From Hymenobacter metallicola (GTDB lineage: Bacteria > Bacteroidota > Bacteroidia > Cytophagales > Hymenobacteraceae): a stretch of DNA of 64,000 nt. Numbering within the stretch: position 1 is the first letter of the stretch; every line of letters begins with the position of its first letter. Both the position numbers and the translations under genes were made by a program. The stretch covers positions 372,001-436,000 of the forward strand of contig NZ_SRMB01000004.1 in the NCBI RefSeq assembly GCF_004745645.1, given 5' to 3'. Under the pieces are notes generated by a model. That model was not told the DNA's origin and ran no database searches. It worked only from the letters and a program-made list of their open reading frames with translations. Below, in pieces: positions 19,003 to 28,342 of the stretch.

Positions 19003-19096
19003 TGCAGAGACGCATACTTGCGGCTCACGCTTGAACGATAAGCAGTAGGCTACCACAACGCAAACAACGATTGAGGCGCAAGTATGCGTCTCTACA
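19003..19096. repeat. REP/MITE-like hairpin element
   Basis: An inverted repeat with perfect 16-bp cores (19006-19021 and 19078-19093), extendable to about 25 bp with two mismatches, around a 56-bp spacer. The arms contain AGAGACGCATACTTGC. It fills nearly the whole gap between two GH2 genes. Its right arm provides an in-frame ATG (19084) that would add eight residues ahead of the natural signal peptide. Confidence 0.75.
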
Positions 19097-19107
19097 CTCT
19101 GACACAA

Positions 19108-21804
19108 ATGCCTAAACAACTGCTTAGCTGTCTGCTGCTAGCCTTGCTTCTAGCAACGTCTGCCAAGGCGCAGCGCATCACGCAGTCAATCAACGCCAAC
19201 TGGCTGTTTCGCAAGGACGCCCCGCAGAGCACCGTAGCGTCGGTTTCGGCGGCCACGGGCTGGGAGAAAGTGAATTTGCCCCACACCTGGAATGCCGCCG
19301 ACGTGCTGGATGATGAGCCAGGCTACTACCGGGGCACCGGCTGGTACCGCAAAGACCTGCAGGTGCCGGCCGCCTGGCAGCAACAGCGGGTGTATTTGTA
19401 CTTCGAAGGGGCTAATCAGGAAGCCGAGGTGTACGTGAACGGGCAGCTAGCCGGCCGGCACGCGGGCGGCTACACGGCGTTTAGCTTCCCGGTAAGTCAG
19501 TTTTTGCAATTCGACGGCGCTAATCCGGCACCGGCCCAGGTGCTGGTTAAGCTCAGCAACCGCCACAACCCCGACATTCCGCCTTTGTCGGCCGACTTCA
19601 CCTTTTTCGGCGGAATCTACCGCGACGTGTACCTCGTAGCCGCCAGCCCAGTCCACTTCGACCTCGACAACTACGCCTCCAACGGCACCTTCCTCACCAT
19701 GCCCACCGTGTCGCAGGACGCAGCGGAGGTGGTACTGAGCGGGGCGCTGCGCAATGAATCGGCCACCTCGCGTAAGCTCACTTTGCTCACGCAGGTGCTG
19801 GATGCGGCCGGCAACACCGTGACCCGCCAGCAAACGTCCCTGACCCTGAAAGCTGGGGAAAACCGCAGCTTCCGCCAGGCGCTGCCCCGCCTGAAGCAGC
19901 CGCACTTATGGTCGCCCACCGACCCCTACCTGTACCGCGTCGTCTCCACCATTTCGGACGGTAAAACCCCGCTCGATGAAGTCACGAATCCACTGGGGCT
20001 GCGCTGGTTTCGGTTTGACGCCGCCCAGGGCTTTTTCCTGAACGGGCAGCCGCTCAAGCTCATCGGCACCAACCGCCACCAGGACGTAGCCGGCCTGGGC
20101 AACGCCCTGCCCGACGCCCTGCATGAAAAAGACGTGCTTTTGCTCAAGCAGCTCGGCGGCAACTTTCTGCGCATCTCCCACTACCCCCAGGACCCCGCCG
20201 TGCTGCAGGCCTGCGACCGGCTGGGCATCTTGGCCTCGGTGGAAATACCGGTGGTGAATGCCATTACCGACTCCGAAGGCTTTTTCCAGAACTGCCGCAC
20301 CATGCAAACCGAGATGATCCGCCAGGGCTTCAACCACCCCTCGGTCATTATCTGGGCCTACATGAACGAGGTGCTGCTGCGCCTGCCCGAGGGCATCCGG
20401 CGCGACAATGAGCCGGGCCGGGCGTATTTGAAAAAAGTAAACCAGCTGGCCCAGCAGCTCGACGATTTGACCCGGCGCGAAGACCCCGCCCGCTACACCA
20501 TGTGCGTCAACCACGGCGCCTTTGAGCTCTACCAGGAAGCCGGGCTGACCAAAATTCCGCAGCTCGTGGGCTGGAACCTCTACCAGGGCTGGTACTCGGG
20601 CCAGCTGCAGGGCTTTGCCGACTACCTCGACCGCCACCACCGCGAGCTGCCCGACAAGCCCCTGCTCGTCACCGAGTACGGGGCCGATTCCGACGAGCGG
20701 CTCCACTCCTTCCAGCCCCGGCGCTTCGACAAAACCACCGAGTACGCCAACGCCTACCACCAGTTTTACCTCAAAGCCATTCTGGCTCGGCCCTTCGTGG
20801 CGGGCAGCATGGTCTGGAATCTGGCCGAATTCAGCTCCGAAACCCGGCAGGAGGCCAACCCCCACCTGAACACCAAGAGTCTGCTCACGGCCGACCGCCA
20901 GCCCAAGGATGCCTACTACTTCTACCAGGCCCACCTGCTCAAAACGCCCTTCCTGCGCATCGGCAGCCGCGGCTGGAACCTGCGCAGCGGCGCGGCAGCT
21001 GGCTCCGATTCGCTGTTTTGCCGGCAGCCGGTGGAAATTTATACCAACCAGCCCGCCGTGCGCTTGCTCGTCAATGGCCGGGACCTGGGCACTAAAACCG
21101 CCGAGTTTGGCGTGGCGCGGTTTAACGTGCCGTTTGGTAATGGTTGGAATCGAATCCGGGCCCAGGCCGCGGGGCAAGCCGTGGAAGACCAGGCCGACAT
21201 TGAGTTTCAGCTGCTGCCCACGAGCCTAACTTCCGCCAAGCTGCCCTTCACCGAGCTCAACGTGAGCCTCGGCGACGCGCGCACCTTCTCCGACGCCCTG
21301 CTCCACCAGGTGTGGGTGCCCGAGCAGGAATACGTGCCCGGCGGCTGGGGCTACGTGGGCGGCACGGTTTATAAGCTGCACGGCGAGCGGCTGCCCTACG
21401 GCTCCGACCGCGACATCCTGGGCACTAGCTACGACGCTCTGTACGAAACCCAGCGCGTGGGCCTCACGCAGTTCCGCGTCGACGTGCCCGACGGCGAGTA
21501 CGAAGTAACCCTGCACTTTGCCGAACTCGAAGCCGCCCCCGCCGCCGAACAGCTGGTGTATAACCTGGCCGGTACCGGCGCCACGGCTACTGCGGCGGCC
21601 AAAAACGGCCGCAGCTTCTCGGTGCTCGCCAACGGCGTGGCCATCCTGCCCAACCTAAGCACCGGCACCACCCTGCCGCCCTTGCAGGCGGTCAGCTTCA
21701 AAATCCCCGTGTCGGCCCGTGGTGGCCGGGGCATCATCCTCGACTTCCAACCCCAAACCGGCGAAACCATCCTCAACGGCCTGCAAGTGAGGCGGCTGTA
21801 TTAG
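19108..21804 (+). CDS. Exported GH2 glycoside hydrolase with C-terminal malectin-like domain
   Basis: A GH2 enzyme of 898 aa. The ATG at 19108 is chosen because it opens a regular signal peptide (MPKQLLSC...SAKAQ); an earlier ATG lies inside the hairpin repeat. The sugar-binding domain has GYYRGTGWYRKDL. Acid/base Glu421 lies in WAYMNEVLL and nucleophile Glu523 in LVTEYGADSDE. Residues from about 715 resemble a malectin domain (LLHQVWVPEQEYVPGGWGY, YEVTLHFAELEA), a carbohydrate-binding fold. Substrate is unknown; it complements the preceding GH2. Confidence 0.9.
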   Translation: MPKQLLSCLLLALLLATSAKAQRITQSINANWLFRKDAPQSTVASVSAATGWEKVNLPHTWNAADVLDDEPGYYRGTGWYRKDLQVPAAWQQQRVYLYFEGANQEAEVYVNGQLAGRHAGGYTAFSFPVSQFLQFDGANPAPAQVLVKLSNRHNPDIPPLSADFTFFGGIYRDVYLVAASPVHFDLDNYASNGTFLTMPTVSQDAAEVVLSGALRNESATSRKLTLLTQVLDAAGNTVTRQQTSLTLKAGENRSFRQALPRLKQPHLWSPTDPYLYRVVSTISDGKTPLDEVTNPLGLRWFRFDAAQGFFLNGQPLKLIGTNRHQDVAGLGNALPDALHEKDVLLLKQLGGNFLRISHYPQDPAVLQACDRLGILASVEIPVVNAITDSEGFFQNCRTMQTEMIRQGFNHPSVIIWAYMNEVLLRLPEGIRRDNEPGRAYLKKVNQLAQQLDDLTRREDPARYTMCVNHGAFELYQEAGLTKIPQLVGWNLYQGWYSGQLQGFADYLDRHHRELPDKPLLVTEYGADSDERLHSFQPRRFDKTTEYANAYHQFYLKAILARPFVAGSMVWNLAEFSSETRQEANPHLNTKSLLTADRQPKDAYYFYQAHLLKTPFLRIGSRGWNLRSGAAAGSDSLFCRQPVEIYTNQPAVRLLVNGRDLGTKTAEFGVARFNVPFGNGWNRIRAQAAGQAVEDQADIEFQLLPTSLTSAKLPFTELNVSLGDARTFSDALLHQVWVPEQEYVPGGWGYVGGTVYKLHGERLPYGSDRDILGTSYDALYETQRVGLTQFRVDVPDGEYEVTLHFAELEAAPAAEQLVYNLAGTGATATAAAKNGRSFSVLANGVAILPNLSTGTTLPPLQAVSFKIPVSARGGRGIILDFQPQTGETILNGLQVRRLY

Positions 21805-21878
21805 GCATATTACCAGCCCGTCATGCTTGATCTGGTGTCCGCTTGCCGAAGCATCTCTGCCGCAATGGTAACTATTTG

Positions 21879-21985
21879 GTCTGTCATCCCGGGCCTGCGA
21901 AGGACCTTGCAGGATACGAACAACAGACGTTGCTACAACTTGTGCTGCGGTGATAAGGTCCTTCGCGGGGCTCAGGATGACAGAC
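21879..21985. repeat. Intergenic inverted-repeat element
   Basis: Arms at 21879-21908 and 21955-21985 pair as an imperfect 30-bp inverted repeat (GTCTGTCATCC...GCGAAGGACCTT against its complement) around a 46-bp spacer. A related single arm (CGTCATGCTTGATC...) lies just before it near 21819. The same CATGCTGAG/AAGCATCTCT vocabulary occurs in the element at 24371. Confidence 0.7.
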
Positions 21986-22026
21986 GATTTTGACTTGCTC
22001 TACCCTCCTTGCCTTTCCAACTCTCA

Positions 22027-24267
22027 ATGCCTTTCCCCAAAACGCTTCTGCTGCTCACCGGCCTGCTAGCGGCCGGTTCCCCTGCCCTGGCCCAGCAAAA
22101 AGCCCTGACGCCGGCCGTCATTGAGCAGCGCATCACCGAGCTACTGGGCCAGATGACCCTGGCGGAAAAAGCCGGGCAGCTCATCCAGTACTCGGGCCGG
22201 GAATTGACCGGGCCGGCCAGTGCCCGCAAAACCGACCTACTCAACAGCATCCGCCAGGGCCAGGTGGGCTCCATGCTGAACGTGAAAGGCGTGCAAGACA
22301 CCCGCGCCATTCAGGCCGAGGCCCTGAAGGCCCGCCTGCGCATTCCGCTGCTGTTCGGCCTCGACGTGATTCACGGCTACCAGACCGTATTTCCCGTGCC
22401 CCTGGCCGAGGCCGCTTCCTGGGATATGGCCGCCATTCGCGAATCGGCGCACGTAGCGGCCCGGGAAGCAGCGGCGGCCGGCATTCACTGGACGTTTGCG
22501 CCCATGGTCGATGTGGGCCGGGACCCGCGCTGGGGCCGGGTGATGGAAGGCGCAGGTGAAGACACCTACTTGGGCGCCCAGATTGCCCGGGTCCGGGTCC
22601 TGGGCTTCCAGGGCGAGAAGCTCGGGGGCACCGATGCCGTCATGGCCTGCGCCAAGCACTTTGCCGCCTACGGGGCCACCATTGCCGGCCGCGACTACAA
22701 CGCCGTGGACCTGAGCCCCCAGCAGCTCTGGGAAGTGTACTTGCCCCCGTTCAAAGCGGCCGTGGATGCCGGGGCCGCCACATTCATGAACTCCTTTAAC
22801 ACCCTGAACGGCGTGCCTGCCACCGCCAGCCGCTATTTGCAGCGCGACATTCTAAAAGGCCAGTGGCAGTACCCCGGCTTCGTGGTGTCGGACTGGGGCA
22901 GCATCCGCGAAATGGTGAGTTGGGGCTACGCCCACAACATCAGTGAGGCGGCGCAGAAGGCCATAGCAGCCGGCAACGACATGGACATGGAAAACGACGC
23001 CTACTTCGACGCCCTGCCCAAGCTGGTGCCGGAAGGTAAGGTTGATGTAAAGCTCATCGACGATGCCGTGCGCCGCATTCTGCGCAAGAAGTTTGAGCTG
23101 GGCCTCTTCGATGACCCCTACAAATTCTCCGACGCCCGGCGCGAAAAGAAGGTCTTCCGTGACCCGCAGCACCGCGTAGCCGCCCGCGACGTGGCCCGCA
23201 AAAGCATGGTGCTGCTCAAGAACGAGCGCAGCGTGTTGCCGCTGACCGGCCAGGGCAAAATTGCGCTGATTGGTCCGCTGGCGAAGTCAAAGCGCGACCT
23301 GGCCGGGGGCTGGACCGTTATTGCTGACACAGCTCAAATTGTTTCGGCCTTCGACGGCATCCGGCAGCGGGCCGGTAAAAACGCCCAACTGCTCTACGCC
23401 AAGGGCTGCGAAGCTGCCAGCGACTCCCGGGCCGGCTTCGCCCAGGCCGTGGAAACGGCTAAAGCCGCCGACGTCATCGTACTGTGCGTGGGGGAAACCT
23501 GGGACCTGAGCGGCGAGGCCAAATCCCGGGCCGACATCAGTTTGCCCGGCGTGCAGCAGGAGCTGTTTCAGGCCCTGAAAGCCACCGGCAAGCCCATCGT
23601 GGCGGTGCTCTTTGCCGGCCGCCCCCTGATTTTTAACCGTATTGCCGACCAGGCCGACGCCATTCTCTACGCCTGGTTTCCGGGCTCGGAAGGCGGCCGG
23701 GCCCTGGCCGACGTGCTCTTCGGCGACTATAACCCCAGCGGCAAATTGCCCAGCACGTTTCCGCGCCTGATGGGCCAGATTCCCATTTCCTACCAGCAGT
23801 ACAGCACTGGCCGTCCCGTCGTCGACCCCAAGAACATCCGCTACCGTTCGGCCTACCTCGACGCGCCCAACACCCCGCGCTACGCCTTCGGCCACGGCCT
23901 GAGCTATACCACGTTCCGGTATAGCGACCTGAAAATCAGTCAGCCGCGGATGACGCCGGCCGAAACCGTGCAAGTCAGCTTCACCCTGACCAATACGGGC
24001 AGTCGGGCCGGCGAGGAAGTGGTGCAGCTCTACTTACACGACAAAGTAGCCTCCGTCGTCCGCCCCCTCAAAGAGCTCAAGGACTTCCAGAAACTCAGCC
24101 TCCGGCCCGGGGAAAGCCGCACCGTCAGCTTCACCATCAGCCGCGACAAACTCGCCTTTTACAACCACGACCTGCAATGGGTAGCCGAGCCCGGCGCCTT
24201 CCGCCTCCTGCTCGGCTCGGCCTCCGACGACATCCGCCTGGAAGCTGATTTGGAGCTGACTGAGTGA
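22027..24267 (+). CDS. Periplasmic GH3 beta-glucosidase (BglX-like)
   Basis: A GH3 enzyme of 746 aa. The ATG at 22027 gives a signal peptide ending near PALAQQ. It has the barrel motifs KHFAAYGATIAGRDYN and nucleophile Asp289 in FVVSDWGSIREM, the second GH3 domain (GPLAKSKRDLAGGW) and a fibronectin-III-like end (YAFGHGLSYTTF, AFRLLLGSASDDI). It is homologous to the GH3 encoded at 4066 on the other side of the regulator. It probably trims beta-linked glucose or related sugars from oligomers made by the lyases. Confidence 0.93.
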   Translation: MPFPKTLLLLTGLLAAGSPALAQQKALTPAVIEQRITELLGQMTLAEKAGQLIQYSGRELTGPASARKTDLLNSIRQGQVGSMLNVKGVQDTRAIQAEALKARLRIPLLFGLDVIHGYQTVFPVPLAEAASWDMAAIRESAHVAAREAAAAGIHWTFAPMVDVGRDPRWGRVMEGAGEDTYLGAQIARVRVLGFQGEKLGGTDAVMACAKHFAAYGATIAGRDYNAVDLSPQQLWEVYLPPFKAAVDAGAATFMNSFNTLNGVPATASRYLQRDILKGQWQYPGFVVSDWGSIREMVSWGYAHNISEAAQKAIAAGNDMDMENDAYFDALPKLVPEGKVDVKLIDDAVRRILRKKFELGLFDDPYKFSDARREKKVFRDPQHRVAARDVARKSMVLLKNERSVLPLTGQGKIALIGPLAKSKRDLAGGWTVIADTAQIVSAFDGIRQRAGKNAQLLYAKGCEAASDSRAGFAQAVETAKAADVIVLCVGETWDLSGEAKSRADISLPGVQQELFQALKATGKPIVAVLFAGRPLIFNRIADQADAILYAWFPGSEGGRALADVLFGDYNPSGKLPSTFPRLMGQIPISYQQYSTGRPVVDPKNIRYRSAYLDAPNTPRYAFGHGLSYTTFRYSDLKISQPRMTPAETVQVSFTLTNTGSRAGEEVVQLYLHDKVASVVRPLKELKDFQKLSLRPGESRTVSFTISRDKLAFYNHDLQWVAEPGAFRLLLGSASDDIRLEADLELTE

Positions 24268-24370
24268 ATCGGTGAGTCGGATCTACTGCCTGCTAGAACG
24301 TCAGTCCGAGCATGTGGCGCATCAAGCCAGGTACCGACGAATCTCGCGTGCTGACGTTGCCACAGTATCT

Positions 24371-24475
24371 GTCATGCAGAGCGCAGCTGAAGCATCTCTA
24401 CTACAGTACTAATCAATGTCGTTGGTACGAAGCGGTAGGCATGCTTCGACTCGGCTGCGCTACGCTCAGCATGAC
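24371..24475. repeat. Intergenic inverted-repeat element
   Basis: Imperfect inverted repeat with arms at 24371-24401 (GTCATGCAGAGCGCAGCTGA...) and 24435-24475, the second arm carrying an extra 8-10 nt. It shares vocabulary with the element at 21819-21985 and fills most of the gap before the second lyase gene. Probably a non-autonomous repeat. Confidence 0.65.
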
Positions 24476-24500
24476 GGCCTTTTGATACCAACCCCATCCT

Positions 24501-25691
24501 ATGAACCGCAAACCCTTCTTACTCATTCTGCTGCTTCTGCTTACTGCCCTGGCGGGACAGTCGGCGGAAACGCTGGGCAAACCCGATAAGAAGCTGCGCC
24601 GCCAAGCCGTGGAAACTCTGCGCCAGCAGGTACTCACGCAGGCGGCCTGGGCCTTGCAGCAGCAACCCGTCACGGTCACGGCCAGCACCTCGCCCCGCAG
24701 CGCGGGCACGGCCCACGACTTTTTCTCCGAAGGCGACTATTGGTGGCCCGACCCGCAAAACCCGGCCGGGCCCTACCTGCAGCGCGACGGGCTCACCAAC
24801 CCCGCCAACTTCGTGGCCCACCGTCAGGCCATGATTCGCTTCAGCCGCATCATCGGGGCGCTGGCTTCGGCCTACGAGCTGACCCGCGACGAGCAGTACG
24901 CCCGCCACGCCCTGCTGCACCTGCAAGCCTGGTTTCTGGACTCGGCCACGCGCATGAACCCGTCGTTGAACTTCGCCCAGGCCATTCAGGGCCGCTTCAC
25001 CGGCCGCGGCATCGGGGTTATCGACACGATTCAATTGATGGAAGTGGCCCAGGGCGTGCTGGTCATGCAGAACTCCAAAGCCTTCGGCAAAGAAGACGTG
25101 GCCGGCATCAAAGGCTGGTTTGCCCAATATCTGACCTGGCTTACCACGCATAAATACGGCCAGGACGAGATGAACGCCCAGAACAACCACGGTACCTGCT
25201 GGGTGATGCAAGTAGCTGCCTTTGCCCGCCTTACCGGCAACCAGGAGCTGCTCGATTTCTGCCGCACCCGCTACAAAACCGTGCTGCTGCCCACTCAGAT
25301 GGCCGCCGACGGCAGCTTCCCCCTCGAAACCAAGCGCACCAAGCCCTACGGCTACTCCCTCTTCAACCTGGACGCCATGACCATGATCTGCCAGATTCTG
25401 AGCACGAAATCCGACAACCTCTACGCCTACCAGACGCCCGACGGCCGCGGCATCCGGCGCGGCATCGAGTACCTCTACCCCTTTGTGGCCGACAAAGCCA
25501 AGTGGCCCTTCCCCAAGGACGTGATGTACTGGGACAACTGGCCCGTAGCCCACCCCTTTTTGGTGCTGGGCGCCGTGCAGTTCCAACAGGCCGACTGGCT
25601 GAAAACCTGGCAGCGCCTCGACCACCAACCCGAGGTCGAAGAAGTTATCCGCAACCTGCCCGTTCGCAACCCCATTATCTGGCTGCAGTAG
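24501..25691 (+). CDS. Second alginate-lyase-family polysaccharide lyase
   Basis: A 396-aa exported paralogue of the protein at 13167. A signal peptide ends near AGQSAE. Motifs are YWWPDPQNPAGPYLQRDG, RMNPSLNFAQAIQG, VIDTIQLMEVAQ and NNHGTCWVMQVAAF. Two exported family members in one locus suggests different cleavage preferences or exo/endo division of labour. It is followed 26 bp later by the GH88 gene, so its unsaturated products would be handed straight on. Confidence 0.85.
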   Translation: MNRKPFLLILLLLLTALAGQSAETLGKPDKKLRRQAVETLRQQVLTQAAWALQQQPVTVTASTSPRSAGTAHDFFSEGDYWWPDPQNPAGPYLQRDGLTNPANFVAHRQAMIRFSRIIGALASAYELTRDEQYARHALLHLQAWFLDSATRMNPSLNFAQAIQGRFTGRGIGVIDTIQLMEVAQGVLVMQNSKAFGKEDVAGIKGWFAQYLTWLTTHKYGQDEMNAQNNHGTCWVMQVAAFARLTGNQELLDFCRTRYKTVLLPTQMAADGSFPLETKRTKPYGYSLFNLDAMTMICQILSTKSDNLYAYQTPDGRGIRRGIEYLYPFVADKAKWPFPKDVMYWDNWPVAHPFLVLGAVQFQQADWLKTWQRLDHQPEVEEVIRNLPVRNPIIWLQ

Positions 25692-25717
25692 CCGCACCCT
25701 CAAACTTTCCCCACCCC

Positions 25718-26938
25718 ATGCACTTCCGCTTCCTCACTCTCGGCCTTACTTTCCTTTCCACCGCCGTCTTCGCCCAGGACGCTTTAACCAAAAAGACCGT
25801 GCAGCGGGCCGAAGCCCAGGCCACCACCATGCTTCAGGAGTTGCCCAAGGCCATAGCCCAAAAACCGGCCGCCGCGGGCAAACCCCCACTAGTGTCGCCG
25901 CGCAGCCTCACGCCCGCCGGGGAACTGATTGTGGTGCCCTCGCGCGACTGGACCAGCGGCTTTTTTCCGGGTTACCTGTGGTTTTTGTACGAGCTGAGCG
26001 GGCAGCCGAAGTGGATGGCCCAGGCCAAGACCTTTACGACCAACATCGAGCCCGAGAAAACCAACGGCACCACCCACGACATGGGCTTCAAGGTGTATTG
26101 CAGCTTCGGCACGGGCTACCGCCTGACCAAGGACGCGGCCTATAAAGACATCATTCTGCAGTCGGCGCGCACGCTCAGCACCCGGTTTTACCCCAAGGTT
26201 GGTACGCTGCTGTCCTGGGACCACAGCCGCGAAAAGTGGGCTTTCCCGGTCATTATCGACAACATGATGAACCTGGAACTGCTCTTTGCCGCCACCAAGC
26301 TCAGCGGCGACTCCTCGTTCTACAAAATTGCCGTGAGCCACGCCAATACAACCCTGCGCCACCACTTCCGCCCCGATTTTAGCTCTTACCACGTGGTAGA
26401 CTACGACTCGGCCACGGGCAAAGTCGTGAAGCGCACCACCCACCAGGGCGCGGCCAACGAATCGGCCTGGGCGCGCGGGCAGGGCTGGGCCCTGTACGGC
26501 TACACCATGTGCTACCGCGAAACCCGCAACCCGGCCTATCTACGGCAGGCCGAAAACGTGGCCCGCTTTATTCTCAACCACCCGAATTTGCCCAAGGACC
26601 TGATTCCCTACTGGGACTTCAACGCCCCGAACTTGCCCAACGAGCCCCGCGACGCCTCGGCCGGCGCCCTGATTGCCTCGGCATTGTACGAGCTGAGCAC
26701 GTTCAGCCCGAACGGCAAGCTCTACCGCAGCAAGGCCGATAAGATGGTAAAAAGCCTGGCCAAGTCCTACGTGGCCCAGCCCGGCGGCAGCCGCGGGTTT
26801 TTGCTGCTGCACAGCACCGGGGCCAAGCCCTCGAACAGCGAAGTCGACGTGCCCCTGAGCTACGCCGATTATTACTTCCTGGAAGCCTTGGTGCGCCGCC
26901 AGAGCCTGCGCAACGGCAAGGGCATTCCGGGCCTGTAA
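25718..26938 (+). CDS. GH88 unsaturated glucuronyl hydrolase
   Basis: A 406-aa exported enzyme that removes the 4,5-unsaturated uronic acid left by polysaccharide lyases, through hydration of the double bond. The ATG at 25718 opens a signal peptide ending in TAVFAQ. The (alpha/alpha)6 family motifs include DWTSGFFPGYLW, HDMGF with Asp121 and IIDNMMNLELL with Asp181. These two Asp are 60 residues apart, matching the known catalytic pair of the family. ANESAWARGQGWALYG also fits. It strongly indicates that the lyases here produce unsaturated glucuronyl ends. Confidence 0.93.
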   Translation: MHFRFLTLGLTFLSTAVFAQDALTKKTVQRAEAQATTMLQELPKAIAQKPAAAGKPPLVSPRSLTPAGELIVVPSRDWTSGFFPGYLWFLYELSGQPKWMAQAKTFTTNIEPEKTNGTTHDMGFKVYCSFGTGYRLTKDAAYKDIILQSARTLSTRFYPKVGTLLSWDHSREKWAFPVIIDNMMNLELLFAATKLSGDSSFYKIAVSHANTTLRHHFRPDFSSYHVVDYDSATGKVVKRTTHQGAANESAWARGQGWALYGYTMCYRETRNPAYLRQAENVARFILNHPNLPKDLIPYWDFNAPNLPNEPRDASAGALIASALYELSTFSPNGKLYRSKADKMVKSLAKSYVAQPGGSRGFLLLHSTGAKPSNSEVDVPLSYADYYFLEALVRRQSLRNGKGIPGL

Positions 26939-26984
26939 AAACGGCCCCGCTTGCGCTGCCAACCGGGTTTTGCGAGGTTTTCTA

Positions 26985-26998
26985 CGTAATCGTTTACG
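26985..26998. promoter_or_regulatory. Second LacI-type operator, upstream of the lipoprotein lyase
   Basis: CGTAATCGTTTACG differs by one base from the perfect palindrome at 8573-8586. Both sites are followed within a few bases by AAATAAACCT. It lies 115 bp before the gene at 27114. It indicates a separate promoter under the same LacI-type regulator. Confidence 0.7.
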
Positions 26999-27113
26999 CA
27001 AATAAACCTCTCACCATAAGGGTGTTTACCGGCTAAAACCTCTCATTTTCCGGCTCCTAAGTAGCTACTAGGTTTTTGCCTTTCTGTTCTCATCCTTAAC
27101 CCCACCAAAACCC

Positions 27114-28268
27114 ATGAACTACCTCTCGTTCCGCGCGGGCCTCGCCCAGCTGGGCCTGGCTCTGGCCCTCACCGTTGTGGCCGGCTGCCAGGAAAAAGAA
27201 GCCGCCGCCCCCGACACGGATTCTGCCACGGCTGACTCTACCATCACCACGTTCCGCCACCCCGGCGTGGTCAACAGCAAGGCCAGCCTCGACTTGGTGG
27301 CCGCCCAGGCCAACGCCGGCGACGCCACCCGCACGGCCGGCTATAACAAGGTGGTCGACTACATGAACCAGTACGCGGTGCCCACTTCCTTTCCGAGCGT
27401 GGTGTACGTGGTGGGCAGCGGCGGCAGCCCCACCGAAGACCAGATTCGCCGCGACGCTATTCTGGCTTATGCCTGCGCCCTGCGCTGGGTCAAAACCGGC
27501 AATGCCACCTACGCCAACCAGGCCAAGCAGATTCTGAACGGCTACGCCTACAACTTCCAGCGCTACAGCACTTCGCCCAAGCCCGACGGCAGCCCTACCG
27601 AATTCCGGCAAACCTACCTGGAAGCGGCCTGGGTGGCTCCCTCTTTTGTAGCTGCCGGGGAAATCATCCGCTACTACCAGGTAAACGGCACCGGCGCGGG
27701 CTGGTCGGCCACGGACGTGAGCAAGTTCTCGGACTTTCTGAATAACCTCAAGAACAACTACGTCAACAACGTGCCGGGCGCCATCAACGACATCAACAAC
27801 TGGCAGGCTTCCTACGCCTACGCCAAGATGGCCCTGGGCGTGTGGTTCAACAGCACCACTGTCTATGACTCGGGCTACGACTACCTGTTCCAGATTCTGC
27901 CCCAGCTCTTCTACTCCGACGGGGCCGTGAAGGAGCAGCGCGACCGGGACTGCATCCACCCGCAGTACACGCTTACGGCCCTGACCTACGCCGCCGAAAC
28001 GGCCCGCATTCAGGGCAATACGGCCATTTACGAGGCCAACGGCCAGCAGATCAAGAACGGTTGGAACCGGTACGAAGACGCGGCGGCCGGCAACTACACC
28101 CGCAACTGCAGCGGCACCCAGGTTTTCCCCGGCATCGAAACGGCCTACAACTACTACGGCACCAGCAAGCTGGCCTCCCTGCGCGACCGGCAGGACCCCT
28201 ACGGCGTGCCCGGCGACAAAACCTTCCTGGGTTTCACCTCCTTCACCCACCGCAGCATCGGGCGCTAA
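27114..28268 (+). CDS. Alginate-lyase-superfamily lipoprotein
   Basis: A 384-aa lipoprotein with lipobox VVAGC (Cys24). The mature part resembles the alginate_lyase alpha-toroid fold: an alpha-helical protein with NNWQASYAYAKMALGVW, RDCIHPQYTLTALTYAAE and EFRQTYLEAAWVAP. It is more distant from the two other family members here and lacks the YWWPDP motif. It likely acts at the cell surface or inner leaflet of the outer membrane on long uronate chains. It has its own LacI-type operator and is followed by a terminator, so it is a separately transcribed member of the regulon. Confidence 0.75.
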   Translation: MNYLSFRAGLAQLGLALALTVVAGCQEKEAAAPDTDSATADSTITTFRHPGVVNSKASLDLVAAQANAGDATRTAGYNKVVDYMNQYAVPTSFPSVVYVVGSGGSPTEDQIRRDAILAYACALRWVKTGNATYANQAKQILNGYAYNFQRYSTSPKPDGSPTEFRQTYLEAAWVAPSFVAAGEIIRYYQVNGTGAGWSATDVSKFSDFLNNLKNNYVNNVPGAINDINNWQASYAYAKMALGVWFNSTTVYDSGYDYLFQILPQLFYSDGAVKEQRDRDCIHPQYTLTALTYAAETARIQGNTAIYEANGQQIKNGWNRYEDAAAGNYTRNCSGTQVFPGIETAYNYYGTSKLASLRDRQDPYGVPGDKTFLGFTSFTHRSIGR

Positions 28269-28342
28269 CGGACTGACTTTTAGCCTGCGAGTACCCCTAC
28301 CGGCGGGCCCCCGACTACATCAAGTAACGTTTGGTTTGTGAG

